A stretch of DNA of 64,000 bases, taken from Anaerocolumna chitinilytica (GTDB lineage: Bacteria; Bacillota; Clostridia; Lachnospirales; Lachnospiraceae). The position numbers and the translations under genes are program-made. Under the pieces are notes generated by a model, which saw only the letters and a list, made by a program, of their open reading frames with translations, did no database searches and was not told where the DNA came from. Positions 33,193 to 44,336 of this stretch are shown in pieces; the stretch's first letter is position 1; each line of letters starts with the position of its first letter. The DNA is taken from assembly GCF_014218355.1 (NCBI RefSeq), contig NZ_AP023368.1, positions 1,864,001 through 1,928,000 of the forward strand. Direction: 5' to 3'.

Positions 33193-34965
33193 ATGAGGAA
33201 AAGAATTATTAGTGTACTATTGTGTCTTGGTATGGTGATATCCCTGTTATCCGGATGCTCGGGGAGCAAAGAGGGAACCAACCAGGTAAAAACGAATACG
33301 GATACCGACACAGCTCAAGAGAATTCCAGTGCCGGTGATGGAAGTAAAAAATATAAGGATTTCATTACTGTAGATGTATTTGATTCCCTTGCAAATTATC
33401 AAGGAATTCAAACAGGGTGGTTTGGGAAAATTGTAAAAGACAAATTTAATATGGAATTAAATATCATTTCTCCCAATGTAGCAGGTGGTGGTGAAACATT
33501 GTATCAGACACGCAGTGCCGCCGGAAATCTTGGTGACTTAATTATTTATCCCATGTCGGGAGGAAAACTGCAGGATTTGGTTGATGCGAGATTAATTGTT
33601 GATATGACAGATATGATGAGCGGAGAAAAAAATCTGGAGAAATATAAGGAGGCTATCCAATTCTCTAATCAAAATAACAGCACAACAGCCGGTACTTGGG
33701 GAATTCCGTCAGAAGTTTCAGTAAATCCGGCCACGAAACCGTTAGGCGGTACTACCTTGAATTTTGGTACTTACTTAAGATGGGATTTATACAAACAGAT
33801 GGGTTATCCTGAGATGAAAACCATGGAGGATTTGCTTCCTGTAATGAAACAAATGCAGGATATGAATGTTGTAAGTGATTCCGGTAAAAAAGCATATGCT
33901 TTTTCATTCTTTAAAGATTGGGATGGTTCATTTATGAACATAGCAACTCAGGTAGCTTCTTATTATGGCTATGCCAATACAGGATTTTTATGGCAAAAAG
34001 CAGACGATTCTGCTGAACCGCAGAGTACATTGGATGATGATTCGTTATATATGAGGGGCCTTAAGTTCTTTTACCAGGCAAACCAGATGGGACTTGTAGA
34101 TCCGGAATCCACAACCCAAAGTTATGATACTGTTTATAATAAATATGTAGATGGTGCTATCTTATGGTCTCCCTGGCCTTGGTTGTCTGCCGGATATAAT
34201 TCAGACAAACATAAACAGGAAGGTAAGTTATTCGATACCGCTGCAATCAATGATTTTAAATTATATACATGGGGATGTTATGCAAAAGGTAATCCAGGTG
34301 TAGCAATGATGATAGGCAGCAAGGCAAAGGATAAAGAAAGGTTAATGGATTTTATTGACTGGTATTATTCACCGGAAGCAATTACCTTAATTACAACAGG
34401 AGCAAAGGGAGTTACCTGGGATATGAAGGATAATCAGCCGCAATTAACGGATTTAGGTTATCAGTGCATGACAGATCCAGCCAATACGGATATGCCTCAG
34501 GAACAAGGGGGAGGAAAATATAAGGATGGTATGTCACAGTTGAATTATAAAACCATATCTGCAGGTGAAGTTAATCCAGACACAGGATTCCCTTATGATT
34601 ATAGTTTATGGGATTCCTTTACTCAAAAGAGCCTTTCCGATATTGAAAAAGATTGGCAGACTCATATGAATGCAAAAAATGCAGTTGATTACTTTTCAAA
34701 AAACAATCAGATTGTGGTTTCACCTGGCAGCGGTTATTCCACTCCGGCAGAAGCATCTGATATTACTACCATAAGAAATCAGATACAGGAAGTAATAAAG
34801 GAATACTCATGGCGTGCAGTATTTGCTAAAGACGATAACGAATATAATAAGTATATCAAAGATATGAAGGAAACTGCATTGGGTCTTGGTTATGATAAGG
34901 TATTAGAAGTAGATAAGGCGAATGCAGAAGCACAAAAACAGGCCAGAGCAGCAGTAGTCAAATAA
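33193..34965 (+). CDS. Extracellular solute-binding lipoprotein, LplA type
   Basis: ATG 33193 follows AGGAGG; an ATG six codons upstream overlaps that site. The 590-residue product starts with a signal peptide and lipobox LLSGCSG, so Cys near residue 22 should be lipidated. The mature part is a large solute-binding protein (about 530 residues) of the LplA family, rich in Trp and Tyr as usual for oligosaccharide binders (for example SPWPWLSAGYNSD). It captures the sugar for the two upstream permeases. It ends the transporter operon and is followed by an unusually strong hairpin. Confidence 0.92.
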   Translation: MRKRIISVLLCLGMVISLLSGCSGSKEGTNQVKTNTDTDTAQENSSAGDGSKKYKDFITVDVFDSLANYQGIQTGWFGKIVKDKFNMELNIISPNVAGGGETLYQTRSAAGNLGDLIIYPMSGGKLQDLVDARLIVDMTDMMSGEKNLEKYKEAIQFSNQNNSTTAGTWGIPSEVSVNPATKPLGGTTLNFGTYLRWDLYKQMGYPEMKTMEDLLPVMKQMQDMNVVSDSGKKAYAFSFFKDWDGSFMNIATQVASYYGYANTGFLWQKADDSAEPQSTLDDDSLYMRGLKFFYQANQMGLVDPESTTQSYDTVYNKYVDGAILWSPWPWLSAGYNSDKHKQEGKLFDTAAINDFKLYTWGCYAKGNPGVAMMIGSKAKDKERLMDFIDWYYSPEAITLITTGAKGVTWDMKDNQPQLTDLGYQCMTDPANTDMPQEQGGGKYKDGMSQLNYKTISAGEVNPDTGFPYDYSLWDSFTQKSLSDIEKDWQTHMNAKNAVDYFSKNNQIVVSPGSGYSTPAEASDITTIRNQIQEVIKEYSWRAVFAKDDNEYNKYIKDMKETALGLGYDKVLEVDKANAEAQKQARAAVVK

Positions 34966-35015
34966 AACTCAAATTTGTTACCGGACTCTTAATCAGTATT
35001 CCGGTTAACTAATAG

Positions 35016-35059
35016 ATGGACTTTACAGGATACACCTTTGTGTATCCTGTAAGGTCCAT
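35016..35059 (+). terminator. 20-bp hairpin after the binding-protein gene
   Basis: Bases 35016-35035 pair with 35040-35059 (20 bp, one G-T pair) around a 4-nt loop. No T-run follows, so it may be an RNA-stability or partial-termination element between the importer genes and the GH36 gene rather than a full terminator. A second weaker hairpin lies at about 34980-35007. Confidence 0.65.
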
Positions 35060-35100
35060 TAAAAGTATAAGGAATTAATCAAAAAATGTGAGGTTATTAC

Positions 35101-37287
35101 ATGGCAATTAAATATTATGAAGATGAATGTTTATTTAAACTGGATTCCCCAAGCAGCAGTTATTTAATAAAAATTGCAGATCAAAAATATGCAGGGCATG
35201 TTTATTATGGCAGAAAATTAAGGGGACTGGACGCAGCGGAATTATTAAGAATAAAAGAACCTCCTTTTACACCTTCTGTTAATGAACGGGATAAGCTTCC
35301 TTTTTTAGATACCTTTTCTTATGAATATCCAACTGGTGGTGTTGGTGATTTTAGGGAAAGTGCTATTGAAATCAGAGATCAGGAAGGATATGAGGCTCTG
35401 GAATTATTTTATGATTCTTATAAAATATACGATGGAAAGCCGGGACTTACAGGTTTACCCGCCGTTTTTGCCGAAAAAGATCAATGTACCACCTTAGAAC
35501 TAAGGCTGAGGGATTCTAATTTAGGGCTTACTGTTACGCTATTCTACTCTGTATTCGAAGAAATAGATGCTATTATAAGAAGTGTGCATGTTCATAATAC
35601 ATCACAGAAGGATATCTATTTAACCAAGGTGTTATCTGCATGTATTGATATGGACAATAAAGATTTTGAACTTGTTACTTTACATGGCTCCTGGGCGAGA
35701 GAGAGGCATATTCAGGAGAGCAAAGTATGTCATGGATTTCAGGGAGTCAGTTCAAACAGAGGAGAATCAAGTCATCAGTACCATCCTTTTTTTGCTTTAA
35801 AAGAAGGAGGAGCTACCCAGGAGACAGGAGAGGTCTATGGTATGCATTTTGTTTATTCCGGCAATTTTATTGCAAATGTATCCTTAGACCAATTTGAAAG
35901 TGTTCGCGCTGTTATGGGAATTCATCCAGATCATTTTTGCTGGAAATTAGAAGCAGGAGAAACCTTTCAAACTCCGGAGGTAGTACTGGTTTATTCTTCG
36001 CAGGGACTTGGCGGAATGACCCGTACCTATCATGATTTGTACAAAAATCATTTGATCAGAGGACAATATAAAGATAAACAGAGACCTGTTTTAATTAATA
36101 ATTGGGAAGCAACTTACTTTGATTTTAATTCTGATAAGCTGATATCCATTGCAAAAGAAGCTTCTGAACTTGGAATAGAAATGCTTGTTATGGACGATGG
36201 CTGGTTTGGGAACAGATATGATGATAACCGGGCATTGGGCGACTGGAAAGTAAACGAAGAAAAAATAAACAAAGGTTTAAAAAGTTTAGTAGAGGAAGTA
36301 AATAAATTGGGAATGAAATTCGGTATCTGGTTTGAGCCTGAAATGATATCACCGGATTCTGATTTATTCCGTGAACATCCTGACTGGGCAATCGGTATAC
36401 CGGGACGTACCAGGGGATTATGCAGAAATCAATATGTTCTGGACTTAACAAGAAAAGAAGTATTGGAACACACCTATGAAAGCGTGGCAGGTATACTAAG
36501 AAGTGCTAATATTGAGTATGTAAAATGGGATATGAACAGGCAGTTGGCGGATTTGGGAAGTCTGGGACTGCCAAAGGACCGTCAGGGAGAATTAAGCCAT
36601 CGATATGTTCTTGCGGTTTATGAATTACAGGAACGCCTTTTAAAAGAATTCCCTTATTTATTACTTGAAAATTGCTCCGGCGGCGGAGCCAGATTTGATC
36701 CGGGAATGCTGTATTACAGTCCACAGATTTGGTGCTCTGATGATACGGATGCCATTGAACGGCTATTAATACAGGAAGGGACTGCTCTCATATACCCTTT
36801 ATCCACCATTGGTGCTCATGTATCCGATTGTCCCAATCATACTGTAGGAAGAGTAACTCCTTTTGAAACAAGGGGGTATGTTGCACTTGCCGGTACCTTT
36901 GGGTATGAACTGGATGTAACCAAAATACCGGAAGAAGACCGAAAAAAGATACCGGAACAGATTGCCTTGTATAAGAAATACAATGAGTTGATCCGTACCG
37001 GTGATTACTACCGCATAGCCTCTTATAGGACAAATCATTTCTATGACTGCTTTCAGGTCGTATCGAAAGAGAAAGATGAAGCCCTGGTAACCTATATACA
37101 GGTGTTAAACAGACCCAATTACCATAGCAGAAGAATTTATTTAAAAGGTCTGGATCCGAACAAGAATTATAAAATTGAAGGGGAAGACAGGATATATGGC
37201 GGTGATACTCTAATGTTTGCCGGTTTGAATCTGACTAAGATATCGGGAGACTTTAAGGGATTTCTGATTCATTTAACGGCCGTATGA
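35101..37287 (+). CDS. Alpha-galactosidase, GH36
   Basis: The 728-residue enzyme has the standard GH36 length and layout: an N-terminal beta domain, a catalytic barrel and a C-terminal beta domain. The nucleophile is Asp477 in KWDMNR and the acid/base is Asp547 in WCSDDTDA; other signatures are MDDGWFG, GIWFEPEMISPDSDLF and CSGGGARFD. It has no signal peptide, so it should remove terminal alpha-galactose from imported oligosaccharides such as raffinose- or galactomannan-derived ones in the cytosol. It follows the importer operon and precedes the GH2 gene by 22 bases. Confidence 0.95.
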   Translation: MAIKYYEDECLFKLDSPSSSYLIKIADQKYAGHVYYGRKLRGLDAAELLRIKEPPFTPSVNERDKLPFLDTFSYEYPTGGVGDFRESAIEIRDQEGYEALELFYDSYKIYDGKPGLTGLPAVFAEKDQCTTLELRLRDSNLGLTVTLFYSVFEEIDAIIRSVHVHNTSQKDIYLTKVLSACIDMDNKDFELVTLHGSWARERHIQESKVCHGFQGVSSNRGESSHQYHPFFALKEGGATQETGEVYGMHFVYSGNFIANVSLDQFESVRAVMGIHPDHFCWKLEAGETFQTPEVVLVYSSQGLGGMTRTYHDLYKNHLIRGQYKDKQRPVLINNWEATYFDFNSDKLISIAKEASELGIEMLVMDDGWFGNRYDDNRALGDWKVNEEKINKGLKSLVEEVNKLGMKFGIWFEPEMISPDSDLFREHPDWAIGIPGRTRGLCRNQYVLDLTRKEVLEHTYESVAGILRSANIEYVKWDMNRQLADLGSLGLPKDRQGELSHRYVLAVYELQERLLKEFPYLLLENCSGGGARFDPGMLYYSPQIWCSDDTDAIERLLIQEGTALIYPLSTIGAHVSDCPNHTVGRVTPFETRGYVALAGTFGYELDVTKIPEEDRKKIPEQIALYKKYNELIRTGDYYRIASYRTNHFYDCFQVVSKEKDEALVTYIQVLNRPNYHSRRIYLKGLDPNKNYKIEGEDRIYGGDTLMFAGLNLTKISGDFKGFLIHLTAV

Positions 37288-37309
37288 AATAAGAGGAAGG
37301 AATAAGAAA

Positions 37310-40300
37310 ATGAAGTATTTATGGAATGAAGGATGGAAATTTACAAAACAGGATATAGGAACCTCTCTTGAAAGAATAAGTCAGGATGATATCCGATGGC
37401 AGGAAGTTGATATACCTCATGACTGGCTGATTTATAATACGATGGAGCTATACGAGACCGGCGAAGGCTGGTATAAAAAGAAATTGACGTTAGATGACCT
37501 TGGTAAGAAGCATTATTTCCTTTATTTTGAGGGAGTTTATATGGACTCTACCGTATATGTGGGAAATCGTATGGTGGGGGAATGGAAATATGGGTATTCC
37601 TCCTTTGAATTTGACATAACGGATTATTTAGAACCAGGTGAAAATGAAATTAAAGTCCGGGTGGTTTATCAGAATCTGAATACCCGTTGGTATTCCGGCG
37701 CCGGTATTTACAGAAGTGTCTGGCTGAAGATTACGGAACCGGTACATTTCATTTCAGATGGTATCTATATAACTACCAGTAAGGAAGCAGAGGGCTGGAA
37801 GCTTGAGATTGAATCAGAATTAATAGATGAGTCCGGGGTTCACATGAAGGGTATCCTTAAGAATACGGTTCTGGATAAAGCCGGGAACATAGCAGCTGTC
37901 TGCCAGGAGGAAATTAATTTAACCAAGGAAGTTACATGCTATCCTCAGGTTTTAATGTTAGACAATCCACTTCTTTGGAATCTTCAAGAACCCAATTTGT
38001 ATGAATTAAAAACAGAGCTTTTCATTGAGGGAAGCCAGATAGATTCGGTAAGCCAGAACTTTGGATTTCGTACTCTTAGGTTTGACAATGAAGAAGGCTT
38101 TTACCTGAATGAGAAGGGGATTAAGCTTCATGGTGTATGTGAACACCATGATTTGGGAGCCTTAGGAGCAGCTGTGAATAAAGCTGCTCTTCGCAGAAAA
38201 TTTATGATACTAAGGGAAATGGGGGTTAATGCAATAAGGACTTCCCATAACATGCCTGCGGTAGAATTAATGGAGCTGGCGGATGAATTAGGATTTTTAG
38301 TAGTCTCAGAAGCTTTTGATATGTGGGAACGGCCGAAGACCGAATATGATTATGCCAGGTTTTTCCTTGCGTGGTGCCATAAGGATGTCGCAAGCTGGAT
38401 TCGTCGGGATAGAAACCATCCAAGTATTATTATGTGGAGCATTGGAAATGAGATTTATGATACCCATGCCAGTGAAAGAGGGCTTGAAATAACAAAAATG
38501 CTTCGAGATCTGGTCCTAAAGCACGACCCCAAGAAAAACGGACAGGTAACTATAGGATCTAACTATATGAAATGGGAGAATGCACAAAAATGTACCGAAG
38601 AGCTTCCCATAGCAGGATATAATTATGGTGAAGCCTTATACGATGAGCATCATAAAAAATATCCCCATTGGATTATTTATGGCAGTGAAACTGCCTCAAC
38701 GATTCAAAGCAGGGGCATCTATCATTTTCCGGCCAGTAATGTACTTGTAACCCATGAAGACGAGCAGTGTTCTTCTTTAGGAAATTGCTCTACCAATTGG
38801 GGAGCAAAAAATTCACAAAAAAATATTATAGATGACCGGGATGCAAAATTTTGCCTTGGTCAGTTTATCTGGACCGGTTTTGATTACATTGGAGAACCCA
38901 CACCTTACTTTACAAAGAATTCTTATTTTGGACAGATAGATACTGCTGGTTTTAAAAAGGATGCCTTTTATATTTATCAGGCAGAGTGGACTGATTATAA
39001 GCAGAATCCTATGATACATCTTCTTCCCTATTGGGATTTTAATGAAAGGCAGTTAATCGATATCAGAGTCTATTCTAATGCACCGAAAATAGAACTGTTT
39101 TTTAATGATACTTCTTTAGGAGTGTTTTATATAGATCATGAAAAAGGAAAACAACTTAGCGGAGAATGGCAGATTCCCTATCAGCCGGGCACTATTAAAG
39201 CCGTAGCCTATGATGAAAATGACCAGGTGATAGCAACGGATATGCAAAGTTCCTTTGAGGATGCAGCAAATATAATTCTGAAACCGGATAAAAGCACACT
39301 AAAGGCGGATGGTCTGGATATGGCCTTTGTAGAAATATCCATGACAGATAAGAAGGGAGTTCCGGTCAGGAATGCGGGTAACCGGGTAGAGGTAAAGCTA
39401 AGCGGTGCAGGCAGACTTGTAGGCCTTGATAATGGTGACAGCACGGACTACGATTCTTATAAAGGAACCAGCAGAAGATTATTCTCAGGAAAACTGCTTG
39501 CTATGATAGCTTCAAAGCAAGAGGCGGGCAGTATTATCTGTGAGGTATCCTCGCCGGGAATGAAAACAGAAGTACTGCGCTTAGATGCTTTGCCCTGCGA
39601 AAAGATACCGGGGGTTTCCTCAGTAACCGAGAATATACAATCAGTGGAAGAGAAGGAAATACCTATCAGAAAAATCGAATTGATAAGCAGAGGGGTAAAC
39701 CATTTGACCAAAGAAACCCCGGAAACCATTGTAGCTGCCAGGATACTTCCGGAAAATGCGACCTATAAAGAGATTGAATGGAAAGCCATGACGGTAAACG
39801 GTATTATTTCAAATATAGCCAAGGTCAGGGTAAAGGAAGGGGAAGCTGTTGTTACCGCTATGGGGGACGGTGAGTTTCGACTTTGCTGTATGGCTAAAAA
39901 CGGAGGCAAAAATCCGCGGGTTATATCGGAATTGGAATTTCAAATAACCGGTTTGGGTGAGGCTTTGATAAATCCGTATCAATTTGTTTCAGCCGGCCTT
40001 TACAATTATGGCAACAGAGAATTCCATAGCGGACTCTTAGGGGGTGTCTCAACAGATGATACTTCGAACTATATAGGATTTAAGAATGTGGATTTTGGTG
40101 ATTATGGATCGGATGAAATTACACTGCCGATTTATCACTTAAGTCATAATTCAACCCGGATTGAGTTCTGGGAGGGAATTCCGGGAGAGAAAGATTCCCA
40201 TCTGCTTTTGGATACGGTTTATGATAAGGATTTTATTTGGAATACGTATCAGACCGAGACATATAAACTACCAAAACGGCTAAAAGGAATTACTACCTTG

Positions 40301-40729
40301 TGTATCGGGATTAAGGACAAATTAGATATCCAGGGCTTTACTTTTACTTATTACGAAAAAGCCTATGCCAGACTATACGCCAGAGATTACAATAACATAT
40401 ACGGAGATTGTTTTACAGTTACGAAAGAGGCTATAGAAAAGATAGGAAATAACGTTGCCATTGATTTTAATAATATGGATTTTGGTGAACGGGGAATAAA
40501 AAAAGTGGTTATTTGCGGGAAATCCAGAACAGATAAAAATACCATTAATATTAATTTCGAGGGTGATGAATCTGAAGAAAGACAAAGTTTTGAGATTCCA
40601 TATTCCGTTGATTATGAAGAATATGAGTTTAAGGTAAATAAGGTTACAGGAAAGCAAAAGGTGAGTTTTTTATTTTTACCGGGAAGCAGTTTTGATTTTA
40701 AATGGTTCCAGTTTTATCCGGAAGAATAA
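37310..40729 (+). CDS. GH2-family glycosidase (beta-galactosidase-like) with C-terminal binding modules
   Basis: The 1139-residue protein has the GH2 sugar-binding, immunoglobulin-like and TIM-barrel domains. The acid/base is Glu381 in IGNEIYD and the nucleophile is Glu460 in YGSETAST; RTSHNMP is a GH2 barrel signature. Then come a DUF4982-like domain, a Big-like domain (about 650-730), and two regions at about 900-1000 and 1020-1139 that look like CBM6-type beta-sandwiches (repeat of N-VDFGDYG and NNMDFGERG). No signal peptide is present, which is odd for an enzyme with binding modules. Beta-galactosidase is the best guess; beta-glucuronidase or beta-mannosidase are alternatives. It is cotranscribed with the GH36 gene. 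Confidence 0.88.
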   Translation: MKYLWNEGWKFTKQDIGTSLERISQDDIRWQEVDIPHDWLIYNTMELYETGEGWYKKKLTLDDLGKKHYFLYFEGVYMDSTVYVGNRMVGEWKYGYSSFEFDITDYLEPGENEIKVRVVYQNLNTRWYSGAGIYRSVWLKITEPVHFISDGIYITTSKEAEGWKLEIESELIDESGVHMKGILKNTVLDKAGNIAAVCQEEINLTKEVTCYPQVLMLDNPLLWNLQEPNLYELKTELFIEGSQIDSVSQNFGFRTLRFDNEEGFYLNEKGIKLHGVCEHHDLGALGAAVNKAALRRKFMILREMGVNAIRTSHNMPAVELMELADELGFLVVSEAFDMWERPKTEYDYARFFLAWCHKDVASWIRRDRNHPSIIMWSIGNEIYDTHASERGLEITKMLRDLVLKHDPKKNGQVTIGSNYMKWENAQKCTEELPIAGYNYGEALYDEHHKKYPHWIIYGSETASTIQSRGIYHFPASNVLVTHEDEQCSSLGNCSTNWGAKNSQKNIIDDRDAKFCLGQFIWTGFDYIGEPTPYFTKNSYFGQIDTAGFKKDAFYIYQAEWTDYKQNPMIHLLPYWDFNERQLIDIRVYSNAPKIELFFNDTSLGVFYIDHEKGKQLSGEWQIPYQPGTIKAVAYDENDQVIATDMQSSFEDAANIILKPDKSTLKADGLDMAFVEISMTDKKGVPVRNAGNRVEVKLSGAGRLVGLDNGDSTDYDSYKGTSRRLFSGKLLAMIASKQEAGSIICEVSSPGMKTEVLRLDALPCEKIPGVSSVTENIQSVEEKEIPIRKIELISRGVNHLTKETPETIVAARILPENATYKEIEWKAMTVNGIISNIAKVRVKEGEAVVTAMGDGEFRLCCMAKNGGKNPRVISELEFQITGLGEALINPYQFVSAGLYNYGNREFHSGLLGGVSTDDTSNYIGFKNVDFGDYGSDEITLPIYHLSHNSTRIEFWEGIPGEKDSHLLLDTVYDKDFIWNTYQTETYKLPKRLKGITTLCIGIKDKLDIQGFTFTYYEKAYARLYARDYNNIYGDCFTVTKEAIEKIGNNVAIDFNNMDFGERGIKKVVICGKSRTDKNTININFEGDESEERQSFEIPYSVDYEEYEFKVNKVTGKQKVSFLFLPGSSFDFKWFQFYPEE

Positions 40730-40805
40730 TTATCATAGCAGTATTTGCACTGGTATGGAAATAGGTATATTCTGCTCATGTACTATCTCTAACAGAATAA
40801 AACAA

Positions 40806-40851
40806 AGAATAAGCAAGGCATCCTGTGTATATAGTTTGTCTTGCTTATTCT
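40806..40851. terminator. Terminator between the GH2 and AraC genes
   Basis: A 14-bp stem (40806-40819 with 40838-40851, one G-T pair) with an 18-nt loop lies between two convergent genes. Confidence 0.75.
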
Positions 40852-40941
40852 TATACAGAAAAAATAGTATCCTGATGACTACGGACTTTTACTGTTATAG
40901 ATTGGTAATAAACAGTATCATGATTATTTACAGTGGGTACT

Positions 40942-41643
40942 TTAGCATCTATAACCACGAATAAATTCCTGAGGTGAACAGTTATTGATGATACGAAACA
41001 CCTTAGAAAAATAGGAGACACTGTCAAAGCCCAGCATATCAGCTACCTCAGAAATGGAATAACCATCTTCTTGAAGCATGCTCTTAGCTTCTTTGATTTT
41101 GTTATCTCTTACATAGTGGGTAAGAGTCATCCCTGTTTCTGACTTGAATAATGCTGATAAGTAGCTGGGGGTTAGTTTTATGGCAACCGCCACATCCCTT
41201 AGGCTGCAGGGGTCATAAAGGTGCTGATTAATATAACGAATCGCTCTGCGGACCGGTAAAGTGTATTTTTCTTCTCTTCCGGTATGCACCAATTCAACAA
41301 AATGATTCAAAATCTCAGTTGAAAAATCATCCCAATTCTTTATATCTGTGCCGGTCTCAATTTTATTTATATAATAATCGCTGAGTGCATAACAGCGTTC
41401 ATCATCTGCACCAAAATCTGCAGCGTAACGGCAGATTACTGCAACCATACAGATCATATTGTTTTTCATTGATCTTAGAGGTTGCGGTGCCAGCGGAAAT
41501 TCATACTTTGTCAGATCAGGCAGCTGAGCATTACTTCCCTGAAAAAAGGCAGTGATAATCTTGTGTTCATAAGTTCTGGAATAATGATTGTAACTAGACA
41601 TCAGCATTTGTTTCAATGCTTTTTCTGCTTCTCTTCTACTCAT
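40942..41643 (-). CDS. AraC-family regulator without a cupin domain
   Basis: The 233-residue protein has an N-terminal helical domain (about 1-125) and a C-terminal AraC helix-turn-helix pair (about 130-231; CSLRDVAVAIKLTPSYLSALF, then ISEVADMLGFDSVSYFSKVF). It has no recognisable cupin sensor; the helical part resembles the middle region of YesN-like regulators. GAGGTGG precedes ATG 41643. It diverges from the GH1-ROK operon and is its likely regulator, perhaps through the palindrome at 41662-41676. Confidence 0.9.
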   Translation of the reverse strand: MSRREAEKALKQMLMSSYNHYSRTYEHKIITAFFQGSNAQLPDLTKYEFPLAPQPLRSMKNNMICMVAVICRYAADFGADDERCYALSDYYINKIETGTDIKNWDDFSTEILNHFVELVHTGREEKYTLPVRRAIRYINQHLYDPCSLRDVAVAIKLTPSYLSALFKSETGMTLTHYVRDNKIKEAKSMLQEDGYSISEVADMLGFDSVSYFSKVFRIINNCSPQEFIRGYRC

Positions 41644-41661
41644 AAAACCACCTCAAAATAA

Positions 41662-41676
41662 TTATGATAATCATAA
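41662..41676. promoter_or_regulatory. TTATGAT-A-ATCATAA palindrome in a divergent promoter region
   Basis: A perfect 7-bp inverted repeat around one base lies 19 bases upstream of the AraC gene and 94 bases upstream of the GH1 gene. It is an operator candidate only; AraC proteins more often bind direct repeats. Confidence 0.3.
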
Positions 41677-43143
<1,467 letters not shown>

Positions 43144-43160
43144 TTTAATGAGGTGTAGAG

Positions 43161-44087
43161 ATGAATAAACTGGTTTTTGATATTGGGGCAACAAATACAA
43201 AGTTTGCATTGATGAGTACGGAAGGTAAGATATTGGAAAGAGAGAAGGTACCTACGGTTTATCATTCGGTGGACGAATACTTTGACAATATGGTGAAGAT
43301 TGTATCAAAATATAGACATCAAGCCGATGAGATTGCCATCAGTACCAATGGCAGGATGTATACCGACGGAGACACTTATAGGGCTTATACTAGAAAATTA
43401 CTTCAGGGAATTAATCTGAAGAAAGAAATGGAGTTTAGGACGGGACTTCCTGTAACTGTATTAAATGACGGCTTTGCAGCAGCCTTGGGAGAATGGTGGA
43501 AAGGTGCGGGAAAAGGTACTAAAAATCTTTTGGTAATAGTCTTGGGCAGTGGACTTGGGTGTGGTCTTATTCTTAACGGAGAACTTTATCAAGGCTCTAA
43601 ATTAAACGCAGCTATGTTGTTTGGGATGATAAACGCTTATGGCGGCAGCCAATATGAGCTGGCAGGAATATCAACTGCTTTTTATTTGTTACTATATCAG
43701 TTGTCTGCCATGAAGCAGATACCTATGGAACAGATGACGGGAGAGAGATTTTTCGAATTCGCCGCTGAAGGTGATCCTCTTGCCTTACAGATGCTTCAGC
43801 AATATTGCCAGTGCATTGCTCTGATTGTCTATAACTCTGCTATGCTTCTGGACCTTGACAGTATCGTTATAACCGGTGGACTTTCTGAACAGGGTATCAT
43901 ACTTGATATGGTCAATCGAAAACTTTTAGAGCTTCCTAAAAAAATCATGGAAGGGGAGGAAGTCGCTGTAATGCTTGAGATGGCTAGTGTTGATACAGGT
44001 GATTTTCAGATTCAGGTTAAAAAAGGCGAACTGGCCCTTGATGCCAATCTTTATGGGGCCTTATATTACCTTCTTCGGAAAGAGTAA
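43161..44087 (+). CDS. ROK-family sugar kinase, possible beta-glucoside kinase
   Basis: The 308-residue protein has the ASKHA ATP-binding start DIGATNTKFAL, catalytic Asp103 in LNDGFAAALGEW, and GSGLGCGLILNG. The zinc-binding CxCGxxGCxE motif found in most ROK glucokinases is missing, as in BglK-type beta-glucoside kinases of Listeria and Klebsiella. Directly following a GH1 enzyme with a 6-phosphate motif, it may phosphorylate an imported beta-disaccharide such as cellobiose for GH1 to split. A plain glucokinase, fructokinase or N-acetylmannosamine kinase remains possible. It ends the two-gene operon. Confidence 0.85.
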   Translation: MNKLVFDIGATNTKFALMSTEGKILEREKVPTVYHSVDEYFDNMVKIVSKYRHQADEIAISTNGRMYTDGDTYRAYTRKLLQGINLKKEMEFRTGLPVTVLNDGFAAALGEWWKGAGKGTKNLLVIVLGSGLGCGLILNGELYQGSKLNAAMLFGMINAYGGSQYELAGISTAFYLLLYQLSAMKQIPMEQMTGERFFEFAAEGDPLALQMLQQYCQCIALIVYNSAMLLDLDSIVITGGLSEQGIILDMVNRKLLELPKKIMEGEEVAVMLEMASVDTGDFQIQVKKGELALDANLYGALYYLLRKE

Positions 44088-44143
44088 AAGTATAAAACGG
44101 GTTTGGGTTTCCGATTCAAAGAACTTTACATAAGCATAGTAAA

Positions 44144-44186
44144 CAGCCGCCTTCAAATGAGTGAAAGCGGCTGAAACTTATTTTAT
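44144..44186 (+). terminator. Terminator of the GH1-ROK operon
   Basis: A 7-bp GC-rich stem (44144-44150 with 44167-44173), extended by four more pairs after one mismatch, is followed by an A/T-rich tail with TTATTTTATT. Confidence 0.7.
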
Positions 44187-44336
44187 TAAAAATAAGTTTC
44201 ATCTAATGTGTTGTACTGTTGACACTTTAATTTTCAAATGTTATCGTATGGTTATGAGTTCAGGGAATAAGGATATCTTCATAAGGGAGCGATAATAGAT
44301 TAATAGTCGCAGCGACACAAGGAGGAGATCGGTAAA

